From contig JBCBKU010000037.1 of the NCBI GenBank assembly GCA_038521345.1, positions 1-15,047 on the forward strand: a DNA stretch of 15,047 nucleotides, written 5' to 3'. The DNA comes from JBCBKU01 sp038521345 (GTDB taxonomy: Bacteria; Pseudomonadota; Alphaproteobacteria; Rhodobacterales; Rhodobacteraceae). Below, one piece after another: positions 1 to 6,516 of this stretch. Each line of letters opens with the position of its first letter. Position 1 is the first letter of the stretch. A program made the translations under genes and the position numbers. The notes beneath the pieces are model-generated. The model ran no database searches. It worked only from the letters and a program-made list of their open reading frames with translations, and was not told where the DNA came from.

Positions 1-819
1 CGAGTCGTCACCGATCTCCATCGAGGTCACCTTGCCGACGAGGTCGGTGGTGACGAAACAGTGATCGATGCGACACGGCGGATTGCCTTCGGTCGGGAAC
101 GTGTCGCCTTCGTTCTCGTCATGGCCGGTCAGCACCCAGGCATCGGCAAGGCCATGGCTGCGGATCATTCGGCCGCGCGACGTGCTGTTGCCACCAAGGA
201 GATAGTCATATTCCTTACTGTCGGGTGGAAAGTTCATGTCGCCCATCAGGATCGCGCTCATCGGCTGCGGCGGTACGGGACGGTCCAACCAGTCCGGCCC
301 AAGCGGACCGCCCAGGCTCGCGCCGCGCTCATGGCCGCGCAAAAGGATCTCTTTCAAGACTTCCACTTGCGGCATGCGGGTCTCGGGCGCAACCGCATCG
401 AGATGGACCGAGCAAAAGCGCAGGGGCGCGCCGGGCGCATCGATTACCGTTTCCACCAGCGTCCGCTGGACGTGGGACTGATCGAGAAGCGCGATCTTGG
501 GCAGCGTGTGGTTGATGACCGAAAGAATGGGCCACCGCGACAGCACCATGTTTCCGAACTGGCGGCGGCGGTGCACCGGCTTGCCATCGACGACCTCCGA
601 GGCATCCACATCGATGCCGGGGCCATAGACCCAATGCAAATGCGACATCCGCGCCGCGATCTCGCGCGCCTGATCGACCATGCCCGACCGCGCAATAAAG
701 GTCTCGACCTCCTGCAGCGCCACCAGATCGGGGTCGCCGAGCTCCGAGACGATCCGGTCGAGATCGAAACGGTCGTCTTTGCCTTTGCCGTACTGAATAT
801 TGTAGCTGACGAGTTTCAC
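1..819 (-). CDS. Endonuclease/exonuclease/phosphatase-family hydrolase (3' end off the window)
   Basis: The 273 visible codons read as one uninterrupted protein of the EEP (DNase I/sphingomyelinase-like) fold, missing its C-terminal end at the window edge. Visible family motifs, in order: the N-terminal SYNIQYG strand (Asn7), LQEVE with the metal-binding Glu37, SVHLD (His139), MGDMN (Asp194, Asn196) and RIDHCFV with the probable catalytic His253. These are the metal-dependent phosphodiesterase/phosphatase residues of the family. The start is a GTG at 817-819; no in-frame ATG lies before the conserved first strand, and the Shine-Dalgarno is weak (GGA). No signal peptide is seen, so the protein is probably cytoplasmic. 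It lies 155 bp downstream of, and in the same direction as, the ugpB-like gene, which suggests a role in phosphodiester or phosphate-ester metabolism, but that is inference. The substrate could equally be a nucleic acid or a phospholipid. Confidence 0.88.
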   Translation of the reverse strand, partial: MKLVSYNIQYGKGKDDRFDLDRIVSELGDPDLVALQEVETFIARSGMVDQAREIAARMSHLHWVYGPGIDVDASEVVDGKPVHRRRQFGNMVLSRWPILSVINHTLPKIALLDQSHVQRTLVETVIDAPGAPLRFCSVHLDAVAPETRMPQVEVLKEILLRGHERGASLGGPLGPDWLDRPVPPQPMSAILMGDMNFPPDSKEYDYLLGGNSTSRGRMIRSHGLADAWVLTGHDENEGDTFPTEGNPPCRIDHCFVTTDLVGKVTSMEIGDDS

Positions 820-921
820 TGTGCATGTTCCATGTCGGGGGTCACCGAGCGGGCGGCCCGATGCGGCGGCCGGTCTCGGAAAGGTACGGCGCACACGCGG
901 ATCCGCCCTCTTGCCGAAGGC

Positions 922-944
922 GCCCTCCCCCGGGGGGGAAGGGC
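922..944. terminator. GC-rich hairpin downstream of ugpB-like gene
   Basis: A 10-bp stem with one internal mismatch (GCCCT, mismatch, CCCC pairing with GGGG...AGGGC) around a three-base GGG loop lies in the 155-bp gap between the ugpB-like stop and the EEP gene. There is no T-tract on either side, so it is not a textbook intrinsic terminator. It may act as an mRNA 3'-end stabiliser or processing hairpin, or belong to a dispersed C/G-rich palindrome family. The rest of the gap holds nothing recognisable. Confidence 0.4.
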
Positions 945-974
945 CACGAAGCCAAACGGAAAGGTGCGGGCCGC

Positions 975-2312
975 TTACGGCAGCTGCTTGCCGCTGTAGG
1001 TCCGCTCGAATTTGCGCAGGTTGCGGTTCCCACGTTCAACGGCGGCGTCCAGAGCCTCTTGGATGGTCTTCTCGCCAGCGAAGGCTGCCTGAATTTCCGA
1101 AACCCACTCGGAGCGGGATTGGACCCAGAAACCCAGACGCATGCCGCGGGTGAGCGAGGTCGGCGGGGTGACCGTGAGCGATTCAATCGCCAATTCACGG
1201 CCCTTGTACGGCGGGTTTTCGTAGAAGCCGTCGGCCATCATGGCCTGGTAGCCAGAGTTGGTCACCGGGATGTAGCCGGTGTTGCTCGACCAGTAGATCG
1301 CGCTCTCGGGTGTGGAGAGGAACTTCAGGTACTCGGCTGCGCCGCGGTACTCGCCCTCGGTCTTGCCCGACAGAACCCACAAAGCGCCGCCGCCTACGAC
1401 GGTGTTGTGGCGCTCATAGCCTTCGTAGACAGGCACCAATGACACGTCCCAGTTCAGGCCTTCCACGGCAGATTCGTGAACGGTCTGGTGCTCTCCGATC
1501 GAGTTCATATACACCGAGCACTGGTTCGAAGTGAACGAAGAACGCTGGCCCGCGCCTACGGCGCGATCTTTGATTTCCATCAGACCGTCGTCGAACCAAC
1601 GCTTGCGGTCTTCCATGTGCTTGACGTGCAGCGTTGTGTTGTAGACGAGTTCGGCGTCCAGACCGTCGAATCCGTTGTTGTTGCTTGCGACCGGAATGTT
1701 GTGGATCATCGAGAACTGCTCGAGTTCAACCCAGCCCCCAAGTTCCCAGGCCATCGCGCATTTCTCGGGGTTGGTGGCCTTCAGCGCGCGCAGATTGGCT
1801 TCGAACTCTTCCCAGGTCTCCGCTGGTTCGATACCTGCCGCGTTGAAGTCGTCGACGTTGTAGTACACCACGGGCGTCGATACGTTGAACGGCAAGGCGT
1901 AGAGTTCACCGGTCGAAGACGCCCAGTAGCTCGCGATCCCCGGGAAGTAGTCGTCCCAGTCGATCTCGATACCGAAGTCGGTCATCATCTGCGTGACCGA
2001 ATAGAACTCGCCGGACAACATCATATCGGCGGTAAAGCCTTCACCGGTCTGCGTCATCGTCGGGTGCTTGTCGGCGCGGAACGCGGCGATAGAGTTCTGA
2101 ACCGCAGCAGAGTAGCCACCCTGACCGACGCAGACGATTTCGTAGGTGTCCTGCGATGCGTTGAAGCTATCGCAGGTCGACTGAATGACGTCGCCCAGAT
2201 AGCCACCAAGGGCGTACCAGTATTCGAACTTGATGCGGTCGTCGCTCTGTGCGTTGGCGGCCGAGCCAAGAACAGCAGCCAAAGCGACCGCGCTCACGAA
2301 GGTCGTTTTCAT
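975..2312 (-). CDS. ugpB: UgpB-like glycerol-3-phosphate ABC transporter substrate-binding protein
   Basis: This is a 445-residue periplasmic solute-binding protein. The N-terminus is a clear Sec signal peptide (MKTTFVSAVALAAVLGSAANA, cleavage before QSDD). The mature part follows the E. coli UgpB pattern as I recall it: FEYWYALGGYLGDVI at the N-terminus, the PFNVSTPVVYYN segment, NNNGFDG, VVGGGALWV, TGYIPVT and ALDAAVERGN near the C-terminus. UgpB binds sn-glycerol-3-phosphate or glycerophosphocholine and delivers it to UgpAEC. The start at 2312 has a strong GAGGAGA ribosome site 8 bases upstream; an upstream in-frame start would put 19 extra residues before the signal peptide and is less likely. 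No permease or ATPase gene is in the window, so the rest of the transporter must lie beyond the left edge or elsewhere. The next gene downstream is an EEP-fold hydrolase. Binding of a different polar substrate (family 1 sugar-type) is possible. Confidence 0.9.
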   Translation of the reverse strand: MKTTFVSAVALAAVLGSAANAQSDDRIKFEYWYALGGYLGDVIQSTCDSFNASQDTYEIVCVGQGGYSAAVQNSIAAFRADKHPTMTQTGEGFTADMMLSGEFYSVTQMMTDFGIEIDWDDYFPGIASYWASSTGELYALPFNVSTPVVYYNVDDFNAAGIEPAETWEEFEANLRALKATNPEKCAMAWELGGWVELEQFSMIHNIPVASNNNGFDGLDAELVYNTTLHVKHMEDRKRWFDDGLMEIKDRAVGAGQRSSFTSNQCSVYMNSIGEHQTVHESAVEGLNWDVSLVPVYEGYERHNTVVGGGALWVLSGKTEGEYRGAAEYLKFLSTPESAIYWSSNTGYIPVTNSGYQAMMADGFYENPPYKGRELAIESLTVTPPTSLTRGMRLGFWVQSRSEWVSEIQAAFAGEKTIQEALDAAVERGNRNLRKFERTYSGKQLP

Positions 2313-2365
2313 GTTTCCGTCTCCTCGGGGATTTGAGTCACGCGTAGGTGGCAAGGATACGGACG

Positions 2366-2575
2366 TCACAAGACAGATACGCTCAGGGTCTGTGACAATC
2401 TGGCGAAGCTTCCATGACTGGGTTGGTTTGGCGCCACGGCGTCAGGCAGTAGTGAGACAAAGTTGGGAATGTTCTTGAAGTGAGTGACGCCGGACATAAG
2501 AAAAAGGGACGTGAAGAAGAACCGAGCGGTGAGAATGAGCCCCTTGTGGTTCGGTAAGCGGGTCTCTGCGATCAT
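2366..2575 (-). pseudogene. Truncated DoxX-like membrane protein ORF
   Basis: A 69-codon ORF begins at an ATG with a good AGGAGA ribosome site 8 bases upstream, so translation probably starts here. The first 45 or so residues (ARFFFTSLFLMSGVTHF and the following LLP segment) look like the first transmembrane helix and loop of a DoxX-type small membrane protein. DoxX proteins normally continue with three more helices to about 120-150 residues. Here the similarity ends after about VAP (near position 2430), and the tail (from NQPSHGS on) is non-hydrophobic and runs into the ugpB control region. I see no continuation in the other minus-strand frames. It follows the MAPEG gene by 33 bp and was probably the third gene of that operon before a deletion or insertion joined it to the ugpB upstream region. 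Family assignment is from pattern only. Confidence 0.5.
2370..2398 (-). promoter_or_regulatory. Possible Pho-box-like direct repeat array upstream of ugpB
   Basis: On the minus strand three 7-base units are spaced exactly 11 bp apart: TTGTCAC (2392-2398), CCTGAGC (2381-2387) and CTGTCTT (2370-2376). PhoB sites are 7-base CTGTCAT-like repeats with 4-base spacers, and ugp genes are a classic Pho regulon member. The array ends about 57 bp upstream of the ugpB start. The middle unit is a poor match, so this is a tentative call. Confidence 0.35.
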
Positions 2576-2608
2576 GAGACTTCTCCTATTTGAACGTGGA
2601 GGGGTGCT

Positions 2609-2968
2609 TCAGCCGATGTGCAAGGCCATCATGACAAGGCCCGCTAGGCTGATCAGCCAAACGATAGTCCGCAGATACGGTACGCCAGTGAGGTAAAGGA
2701 CGACGTGGGCAATCCGCGCCATAACGAAGATCGCGGCACCGAAGACCGCACCTCCGGCCTCAAGCGTCAGAAGTGCAAGCGGCAAGAACAGGATCATTGC
2801 CTCGCCAACATTCACGAGCGCCCTTTCTGCGCGGGCCGCCAGTACAGTAACTTCGGGCATCGTATCGCGGGCAGTGAAGGATGCCGGGCTGCCGCGATAG
2901 CGAAACGTCACCGGCAATAGGGTTTGAACGAAGTAGAGGGCCAGTGCGGCCAAAATCCAGAATGTCAT
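2609..2968 (-). CDS. MAPEG-family membrane protein
   Basis: This 119-residue protein is almost entirely hydrophobic, with four predicted membrane segments (about residues 1-20, 55-72, 74-95 and 99-118). It has the MAPEG hallmark: an RAERA motif after the first loop and the segment ARIAHVVLYLTGVPYLRT near the C-terminus. MAPEG proteins are membrane-embedded glutathione-dependent transferases/peroxidases or relatives; the bacterial small members are mostly uncharacterised. The ATG has a strong AGGAGA site 7 bases upstream. The gene lies 52 bp after the alpha/beta hydrolase, with a perfect stem-loop between them, and 33 bp before the truncated DoxX-like ORF. The grouping suggests a detoxification or envelope-stress operon, which is inference. 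Confidence 0.85.
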   Translation of the reverse strand: MTFWILAALALYFVQTLLPVTFRYRGSPASFTARDTMPEVTVLAARAERALVNVGEAMILFLPLALLTLEAGGAVFGAAIFVMARIAHVVLYLTGVPYLRTIVWLISLAGLVMMALHIG

Positions 2969-2988
2969 GGGTGTTCTCCTGAGGAACT

Positions 2989-3014
2989 GGGTCGAGGGCC
3001 TAAGCCCTCGACCC
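2989..3014. terminator. Perfect 11-bp stem-loop between hydrolase and MAPEG genes
   Basis: GGGTCGAGGGC (2989-2999) and GCCCTCGACCC (3004-3014) form an uninterrupted 11-bp stem around a 4-base loop. It lies 6 bp past the stop of the hydrolase and just upstream of the MAPEG ribosome site. In the direction of the genes (minus) it is not followed by a T-tract; on the plus strand it is followed by TTT. It may therefore be a weak terminator, or an mRNA-stabilising or attenuating element that lowers MAPEG expression. Confidence 0.6.
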
Positions 3015-3020
3015 TTTGCC

Positions 3021-3785
3021 TTAGTCGGCAGAGGCCGCGTCGACAGAGTTAAGGATCACCTCTGCCACGGCTTCGGGTTGCGACAGCATCGCGACATGGC
3101 TCGAGGACACGGTCGTGATATCCGCCCCCATCTTTTGGGCGAAATAGCCTTGGACCTTGGGCGAGATGATCTGGTCGTTCTCCGCGATCACGTAGCTCGA
3201 CGGCTTCATCGACCATGCTGCGATTGTGGGTGCGTCGTAATTGGTGTCGTATTTCAGCGGCCCCTGGGTCACCGCCATTACGGCGGTCTCTTCAGCCGGA
3301 AGGTCTGGAGCAAAGAAAGTTGAAATACCGTCCGCGGTCAGTCGAAGATACCCTTCCGCATCGGGATAGACTTCGGCCTGCCACGGGGCGGCCGGCTGGC
3401 CCTCGATGAGATCAGAAAGCGACTGCCCGGCATCGAGCGCGAAGCCTGCCACATAGACAAGCGCCGCAACTTTGTCATGCGCCCCGGCCTCGGTGATGAC
3501 ATTCCCGCCATAGGAATGACCGACCAAAACAACCGGCCCGTCCTGCATCTCAATCAGACGAGACACCACATCTGCGTCGCCTTGTAGTGATGCGAGCGGC
3601 AGTTGGGCCGCGCTGACCGGAACGCCGGCGTCCTGAAGAAGCGGGATCACACGGTGCCAGGCGGAGCCGTCGGAAAACGCGCCGTGGACCAGCACGACCG
3701 ATACGTCATCGGCCAAGGCCGCAGCCGGAAGCATCAGGGCCGCGGCCGCAACTGTCGCCCGGAAGGTGTTAAGAGGATTGGACAT
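3021..3785 (-). CDS. Secreted alpha/beta-fold hydrolase
   Basis: This 254-residue hydrolase has an N-terminal Sec signal peptide (cleavage likely after AAALA at residue 25), so it acts in the periplasm or outside the cell. The alpha/beta-hydrolase fold is shown by VVLVHGAF (oxyanion region, 30-37), the nucleophile elbow VGHSYGG with Ser91, a probable acid at Asp204 (AENDQIIS) and catalytic His230 in SSSHVAMLSQP. The pattern is that of small esterases of the pyrethroid-hydrolase/salicylate-esterase-like group; the substrate cannot be told. The start at 3785 is chosen because a GAGGGA site lies about 8 bases upstream and the signal peptide follows directly; an in-frame ATG 15 bases upstream lacks a ribosome site. 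It is divergent from the AraC regulator with only 65 bp between starts, so it is probably that regulator's target. Confidence 0.9.
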   Translation of the reverse strand: MSNPLNTFRATVAAAALMLPAAALADDVSVVLVHGAFSDGSAWHRVIPLLQDAGVPVSAAQLPLASLQGDADVVSRLIEMQDGPVVLVGHSYGGNVITEAGAHDKVAALVYVAGFALDAGQSLSDLIEGQPAAPWQAEVYPDAEGYLRLTADGISTFFAPDLPAEETAVMAVTQGPLKYDTNYDAPTIAAWSMKPSSYVIAENDQIISPKVQGYFAQKMGADITTVSSSHVAMLSQPEAVAEVILNSVDAASAD

Positions 3786-3802
3786 TTTGAGTTCCCTCAT
3801 GA

Positions 3803-3822
3803 TTGGGTTAGCATTGACCCAA
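3803..3822. promoter_or_regulatory. Inverted repeat in hydrolase/AraC divergent intergenic region
   Basis: TTGGGT and ACCCAA form a 6-bp dyad with an 8-bp spacer in the middle of the 65-bp gap between the two divergent genes. The position would suit an operator shared by both promoters. AraC-type proteins more often bind direct repeats, so the assignment is tentative; no confident -35/-10 pair was identified here. Confidence 0.35.
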
Positions 3823-3850
3823 GAGGTAAAAGGGCGGGTGGTGTTTGCCG

Positions 3851-4801
3851 ATGACGGGAACGCCGGAAGTGTTAGCAGAAACACCGATGTTCGCGACCGA
3901 CGCGTTTTCCGAAGTGCTCGATATCGTCCATGTGCGCGGGGAAACCGCGCGCGTGGTGACGCCCGATGGACCGCTGGAATATGACGTTCCTGCGGGTAAG
4001 CCTTGCGTCTATATCGTCGAACAGGGCGCATTGGAGATCACGCCTCAGGGCGGCGGTCCAGTAATCCTCCATGAAAAACAAATCGCGCTGATGCTGCAAG
4101 GAACGGCGCATAAGGCGTTGTTCAGCGACCCAAGACGGAACACCACACAAGCGCGCAAAATTGACCCTGAGACCGGAGAGCGCCTCAAACCGGCAATCAA
4201 CTGCTTCTGCGGGAGCTTTACAGTCGATGGCGATTTGGCTGCTCGCGTCTTGCAGTCTTTGCCCAAGGTGATCGTGCTCGACGGTCTTGCTGAAAACCCA
4301 ATCGAATGGGTCGACGTGATGTGCGAGCTGGTCTTGCGGGAATTGGGCACGACACGTCCGGGCGCCAGCCTGATGGTGTCGCGCCTCTTGGACCTCCTCT
4401 TGGTCGTCATCCTGCGCAGATGGGCCCAGTCGGATGACAGTCTTCCCGGCTGGTTGGCAGCGGCCAAGGACGAGCGCATTGCCCGTGCGGTCGCGGCGAT
4501 CCACTCCAACGCTTCGAGAGCCCTGTCCAACAACGAGCTGGCTGAATTGGCCGGCATGTCGGTTTCGAATTTTGCCGACCGCTTCAAGCAGGTCATGGGA
4601 CAAGGACCCGGGGCATATGTGCGGGGATGGAGGCTCGACCAAGCCGCTGAGGCGCTGCGGCATTCGAGCGCCCCAATTGAAGCGATTGCAGATCGGGTTG
4701 GGTATACCTCCAAAGAAGCGTTCAGCCGAGCCTTTCAGGCCAAGTTCAACCAATCGCCGTCTACTTGGCGCAATGCACGCCTAAGCGGACGCTCCGATTG
4801 A
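3851..4801 (+). CDS. AraC-family transcriptional regulator with cupin-type N-terminal domain
   Basis: This 316-residue regulator has two parts. Residues about 15-100 resemble the AraC-type cupin_6 ligand-binding domain (DAFSEVLDIVHVRGETARVV at its start, later a VILHEKQIALMLQGTAH segment). The C-terminal 100 residues are a double helix-turn-helix AraC DNA-binding domain: ALSNNELAELAGMSVSNFADRFKQ (first HTH), then APIEAIADRVGYTSKEAFSRAF and the terminal FNQSPSTWR motif. The ATG at 3851 is used; a TTG six bases upstream in frame is an alternative, and neither ribosome site is strong. It is divergent from the secreted hydrolase, which it probably controls, and it lies upstream of a carboxymuconolactone-decarboxylase-like gene. 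AraC proteins of this type commonly sense small organic molecules. The ligand is unknown. Confidence 0.92.
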   Translation: MTGTPEVLAETPMFATDAFSEVLDIVHVRGETARVVTPDGPLEYDVPAGKPCVYIVEQGALEITPQGGGPVILHEKQIALMLQGTAHKALFSDPRRNTTQARKIDPETGERLKPAINCFCGSFTVDGDLAARVLQSLPKVIVLDGLAENPIEWVDVMCELVLRELGTTRPGASLMVSRLLDLLLVVILRRWAQSDDSLPGWLAAAKDERIARAVAAIHSNASRALSNNELAELAGMSVSNFADRFKQVMGQGPGAYVRGWRLDQAAEALRHSSAPIEAIADRVGYTSKEAFSRAFQAKFNQSPSTWRNARLSGRSD

Positions 4802-4820
4802 GTCATGTATTGTCCGCCTC

Positions 4821-4905
4821 GTCCGGCAAAGCCGCCGCTCAGTGACTTGGGGAGGCGTGCATGACCGACGGAAAGAGTCGGATGGCAGCTGTGAGCCCAA
4901 AGTGA
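4821..4905 (+). repeat. Dispersed intergenic repeat, copy 1
   Basis: About 85 bp, nearly identical to segments at 5742-5826 and 6448-6516 in the same orientation. Core blocks shared by all copies include AAGCCGCCGCTCAGTGAC, GGGGAGGCGTGCATG and GTCGGATGGCAGCT. It contains a small hairpin (CCGAC, 7-base loop, GTCGG) and a possible outer pair GCTCA/TGAGC. It begins 19 bp after the AraC stop. The remaining 180 bp up to the next gene hold only a candidate promoter. Confidence 0.88.
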
Positions 4906-5030
4906 CGATCCTCGTACGGCAGCCGAATGTCCGGTATGCATGACCCTATGCGTCGAAGTGGCTGATTTATGAAAGACGTTTTCTAGCTGAATCGGGTGCT
5001 TGCCGAACAAGCCAACAAGCATTTTCAGAA

Positions 5031-5059
5031 TTGCCGAAAGCACTAGTGGGGTGTACTTT
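5031..5059 (+). promoter_or_regulatory. Candidate promoter of the carboxymuconolactone-decarboxylase-like gene
   Basis: TTGCCG (5031-5036) and TACTTT (5054-5059) are separated by exactly 17 bp, resembling a sigma-70 -35/-10 pair. Transcription would start near 5066, about 20 bases before the ATG, leaving room for the GGGAG ribosome site. Confidence 0.4.
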
Positions 5060-5085
5060 TTATCAGCGTTGCCGGGAGTTCGGGC

Positions 5086-5664
5086 ATGTACATCAAGACA
5101 ATTGAGCCGGACGAGGCGACCGGAGATATCGCGCGGCTCTATGATGCAGAAATTGCATCCATGGGGTGTGTCATGGAAGCGACCCAGTGTTGGTCGGCCA
5201 GACCCGATATCATAATCCCGGTGGAGTCTCTCTTGCACCAGATCAGGGATGGCTTCTCACTCGACCTGGTTGATTTCCGTCTCATTACCTTTGTCGCGGC
5301 GCGGCACGTTCCCTCAAGTTACTGTTCCCACGTGTATTTCAAGATGCTGTCAGAGATGCTTGACCGCGAGACCGCGATTGCCATTCATCGCGATTACAGG
5401 ACTGCCGGATTGAGCGAGCGGCAGGTCGCAATGCTGGAATATGCCGAGAAGATAACCCGAAACGCATCAACGATCTCAGAGCAGGACATCGACAAGCTCC
5501 GAGCGCTAGGATTCAGCGACCTCAACATCGCTGACATCGCGCTTGCGGCGTCGTTCAGGAACTTCATGAGCCGCTATTTCGATGCTGTCGGCGCTAGTCC
5601 CGAAGCAGCTTTTCTCGACGCTGACATTGCGATGAGGGAACAACTGTCAGTGGGTCGCGAATAG
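5086..5664 (+). CDS. Carboxymuconolactone decarboxylase / AhpD-fold protein
   Basis: This 192-residue protein follows the peroxidase-related subgroup of the AhpD/CMD fold: an N-terminal segment with SARPDIIIPVESLLHQI, the DFRLITFVAARHVPSSYCSHVYF core helix, and a second half with LSERQVAMLEYAEKITRNASTISEQDIDKLRALGFSD. The redox CxxC of AhpD reads SSYC here (Ser77, Cys80, then His82), so only one of the two cysteines is kept. A thiol-disulfide peroxidase-reductase mechanism like AhpD is therefore unlikely as such. A GGGAG ribosome site precedes the ATG. It follows the AraC gene after repeat copy 1 and is flanked by repeat copy 2. The enzyme activity cannot be stated from sequence alone. Confidence 0.87.
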   Translation: MYIKTIEPDEATGDIARLYDAEIASMGCVMEATQCWSARPDIIIPVESLLHQIRDGFSLDLVDFRLITFVAARHVPSSYCSHVYFKMLSEMLDRETAIAIHRDYRTAGLSERQVAMLEYAEKITRNASTISEQDIDKLRALGFSDLNIADIALAASFRNFMSRYFDAVGASPEAAFLDADIAMREQLSVGRE

Positions 5665-5741
5665 CCGCGTTTGCAGTCCTCTCCTTTTATGATTGTCGAG
5701 AATAAGCTGTCCCTCGCGCAGTCGCAGCGAAAGGGCGCTAT

Positions 5742-5826
5742 GTCCCGCCAAGCCGCCGCTCAGTGACGTGGGGAGGCGTGCATGACCGACGGAAAGTGTC
5801 GGATGGCAGCTGTGAGCCCTAAGCGA
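5742..5826 (+). repeat. Dispersed intergenic repeat, copy 2
   Basis: This second copy is about 85 bp, 921 bp downstream of copy 1 and in the same orientation, with only a few substitutions. The loop base in the small hairpin differs between copies (A, T and C in copies 1, 2 and 3) while both 5-base stem arms are unchanged. It sits in the 199-bp gap between the convergent CMD-like and GNAT genes; the rest of that gap shows no recognisable feature. Confidence 0.88.
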
Positions 5827-5863
5827 ACCTGTGAACGAGCGAGAGAAATACTTGATCTGAAAA

Positions 5864-6364
5864 CTAACCGGCTATTTCAAGTTCGAAATAGTCATACCCC
5901 TCGGGTGGATTGGCGTCCCAAGGGGTGACAATTCTGAAGCCAAGCCGCTTATACAAGCGCCTAGCGGGACGTTGGCGTTCCCCGGTTGTCAGTCGTATCG
6001 TCCTGTACCCCTGCGCCCCCGCCAGATCGATCACTTTCTTGCATAGAGCCGAAGCAACTCCGTTGCTCCTGCACTGGGGCTCAACAAACATCGACTTTAA
6101 CTCGCAGTGCTTGTCGTCCATTCGGTAAATCGCCACAGTTCCTGCGGCTATGCCATCCAGATACGCAACGAGCACGTCTCCTTGCGGGGGGCAGTATTCG
6201 GTCGGGATTTGTGGCGAGGCCTCAAAGAACCACGACCCGCGGTAGTAGTCCACAATGGTTTGAAGATCGTCGTCATAAAGAGATTTGTTGGCCTCGTACA
6301 ATCCGCGCATGAGCGCCGCGGCATCATCAACTTCTGTCCGCGAACGTGCTTCGACAATTTTCAT
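5864..6364 (-). CDS. GNAT-family N-acetyltransferase
   Basis: This 166-residue protein has the complete GNAT pattern: an N-terminal EARSRTEVDDAAALM helix, a beta-strand segment DVLVAYLDGIAAGTVAIYRM, the acetyl-CoA-binding motif A (LKSMFVEPQCRSNGVASALC, matching Q/R-x-x-G-x-A) and the C-terminal RLYKRLGF motif. The start chosen is the ATG at 6364, directly before the conserved domain; the ribosome site is weak, and a longer in-frame start at 6427 would add 21 residues with no obvious homology. The acceptor substrate is unknown. Its base composition (about 55% GC in a sampled line) is lower than the operon to the right. Repeat copies 2 and 3 lie on either side of it. Confidence 0.85.
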   Translation of the reverse strand: MKIVEARSRTEVDDAAALMRGLYEANKSLYDDDLQTIVDYYRGSWFFEASPQIPTEYCPPQGDVLVAYLDGIAAGTVAIYRMDDKHCELKSMFVEPQCRSNGVASALCKKVIDLAGAQGYRTIRLTTGERQRPARRLYKRLGFRIVTPWDANPPEGYDYFELEIAG

Positions 6365-6447
6365 TTGCGTCACTTTCAACAAATGAATTTGAAGTTCTCC
6401 GTAGCACAAAAACCCATCCCCGATCAAAACGAGCGACTGTCTGGTTT

Positions 6448-6516
6448 GTCCGCCAAGCCGCCGCTCAGTGACGTGGGGAGGCGTGCATGGCCGACGGAAA
6501 GCGTCGGATGGCAGCT
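6448..6516 (+). repeat. Dispersed intergenic repeat, copy 3 (shortened)
   Basis: This third copy is about 69 bp in the same orientation as the other two. It matches them up to GATGGCAGCT and then ends exactly at the stop codon of the MFS gene (the repeat overlaps the TAG by 2 bases). It thus lacks the last 16 or so bases of the longer copies, including the outer TGAGC arm. Confidence 0.85.

Noticed and set aside
1476..2336. Long plus-strand ORF of 286 codons
   Set aside because: It is antisense to the well-supported ugpB-like gene and shows no recognisable domain; long shadow frames are expected in GC-rich coding DNA.
4998..5020. GCTTG/CAAGC small inverted repeat upstream of the CMD-like gene
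   Set aside because: A 5-bp stem is too short to distinguish from chance, and the second arm occurs twice.
4735..5238. Minus-strand ORF of 167 codons across repeat copy 1
   Set aside because: It covers the AraC 3' end, the repeat and the start of the CMD-like gene; its only notable peptide comes from the repeat itself and recurs at copy 3.
4821..6516. CRISPR array
   Set aside because: Only three repeat copies, 700-920 bp apart with genes between them; no short regular spacers.
4821..6516. Integron attC sites with gene cassettes
   Set aside because: The layout is suggestive, but the copies lack recognisable RYYYAAC/GTTRRRY core sites and a long imperfect palindrome, the genes are not all in one orientation, and no integrase is in the window.
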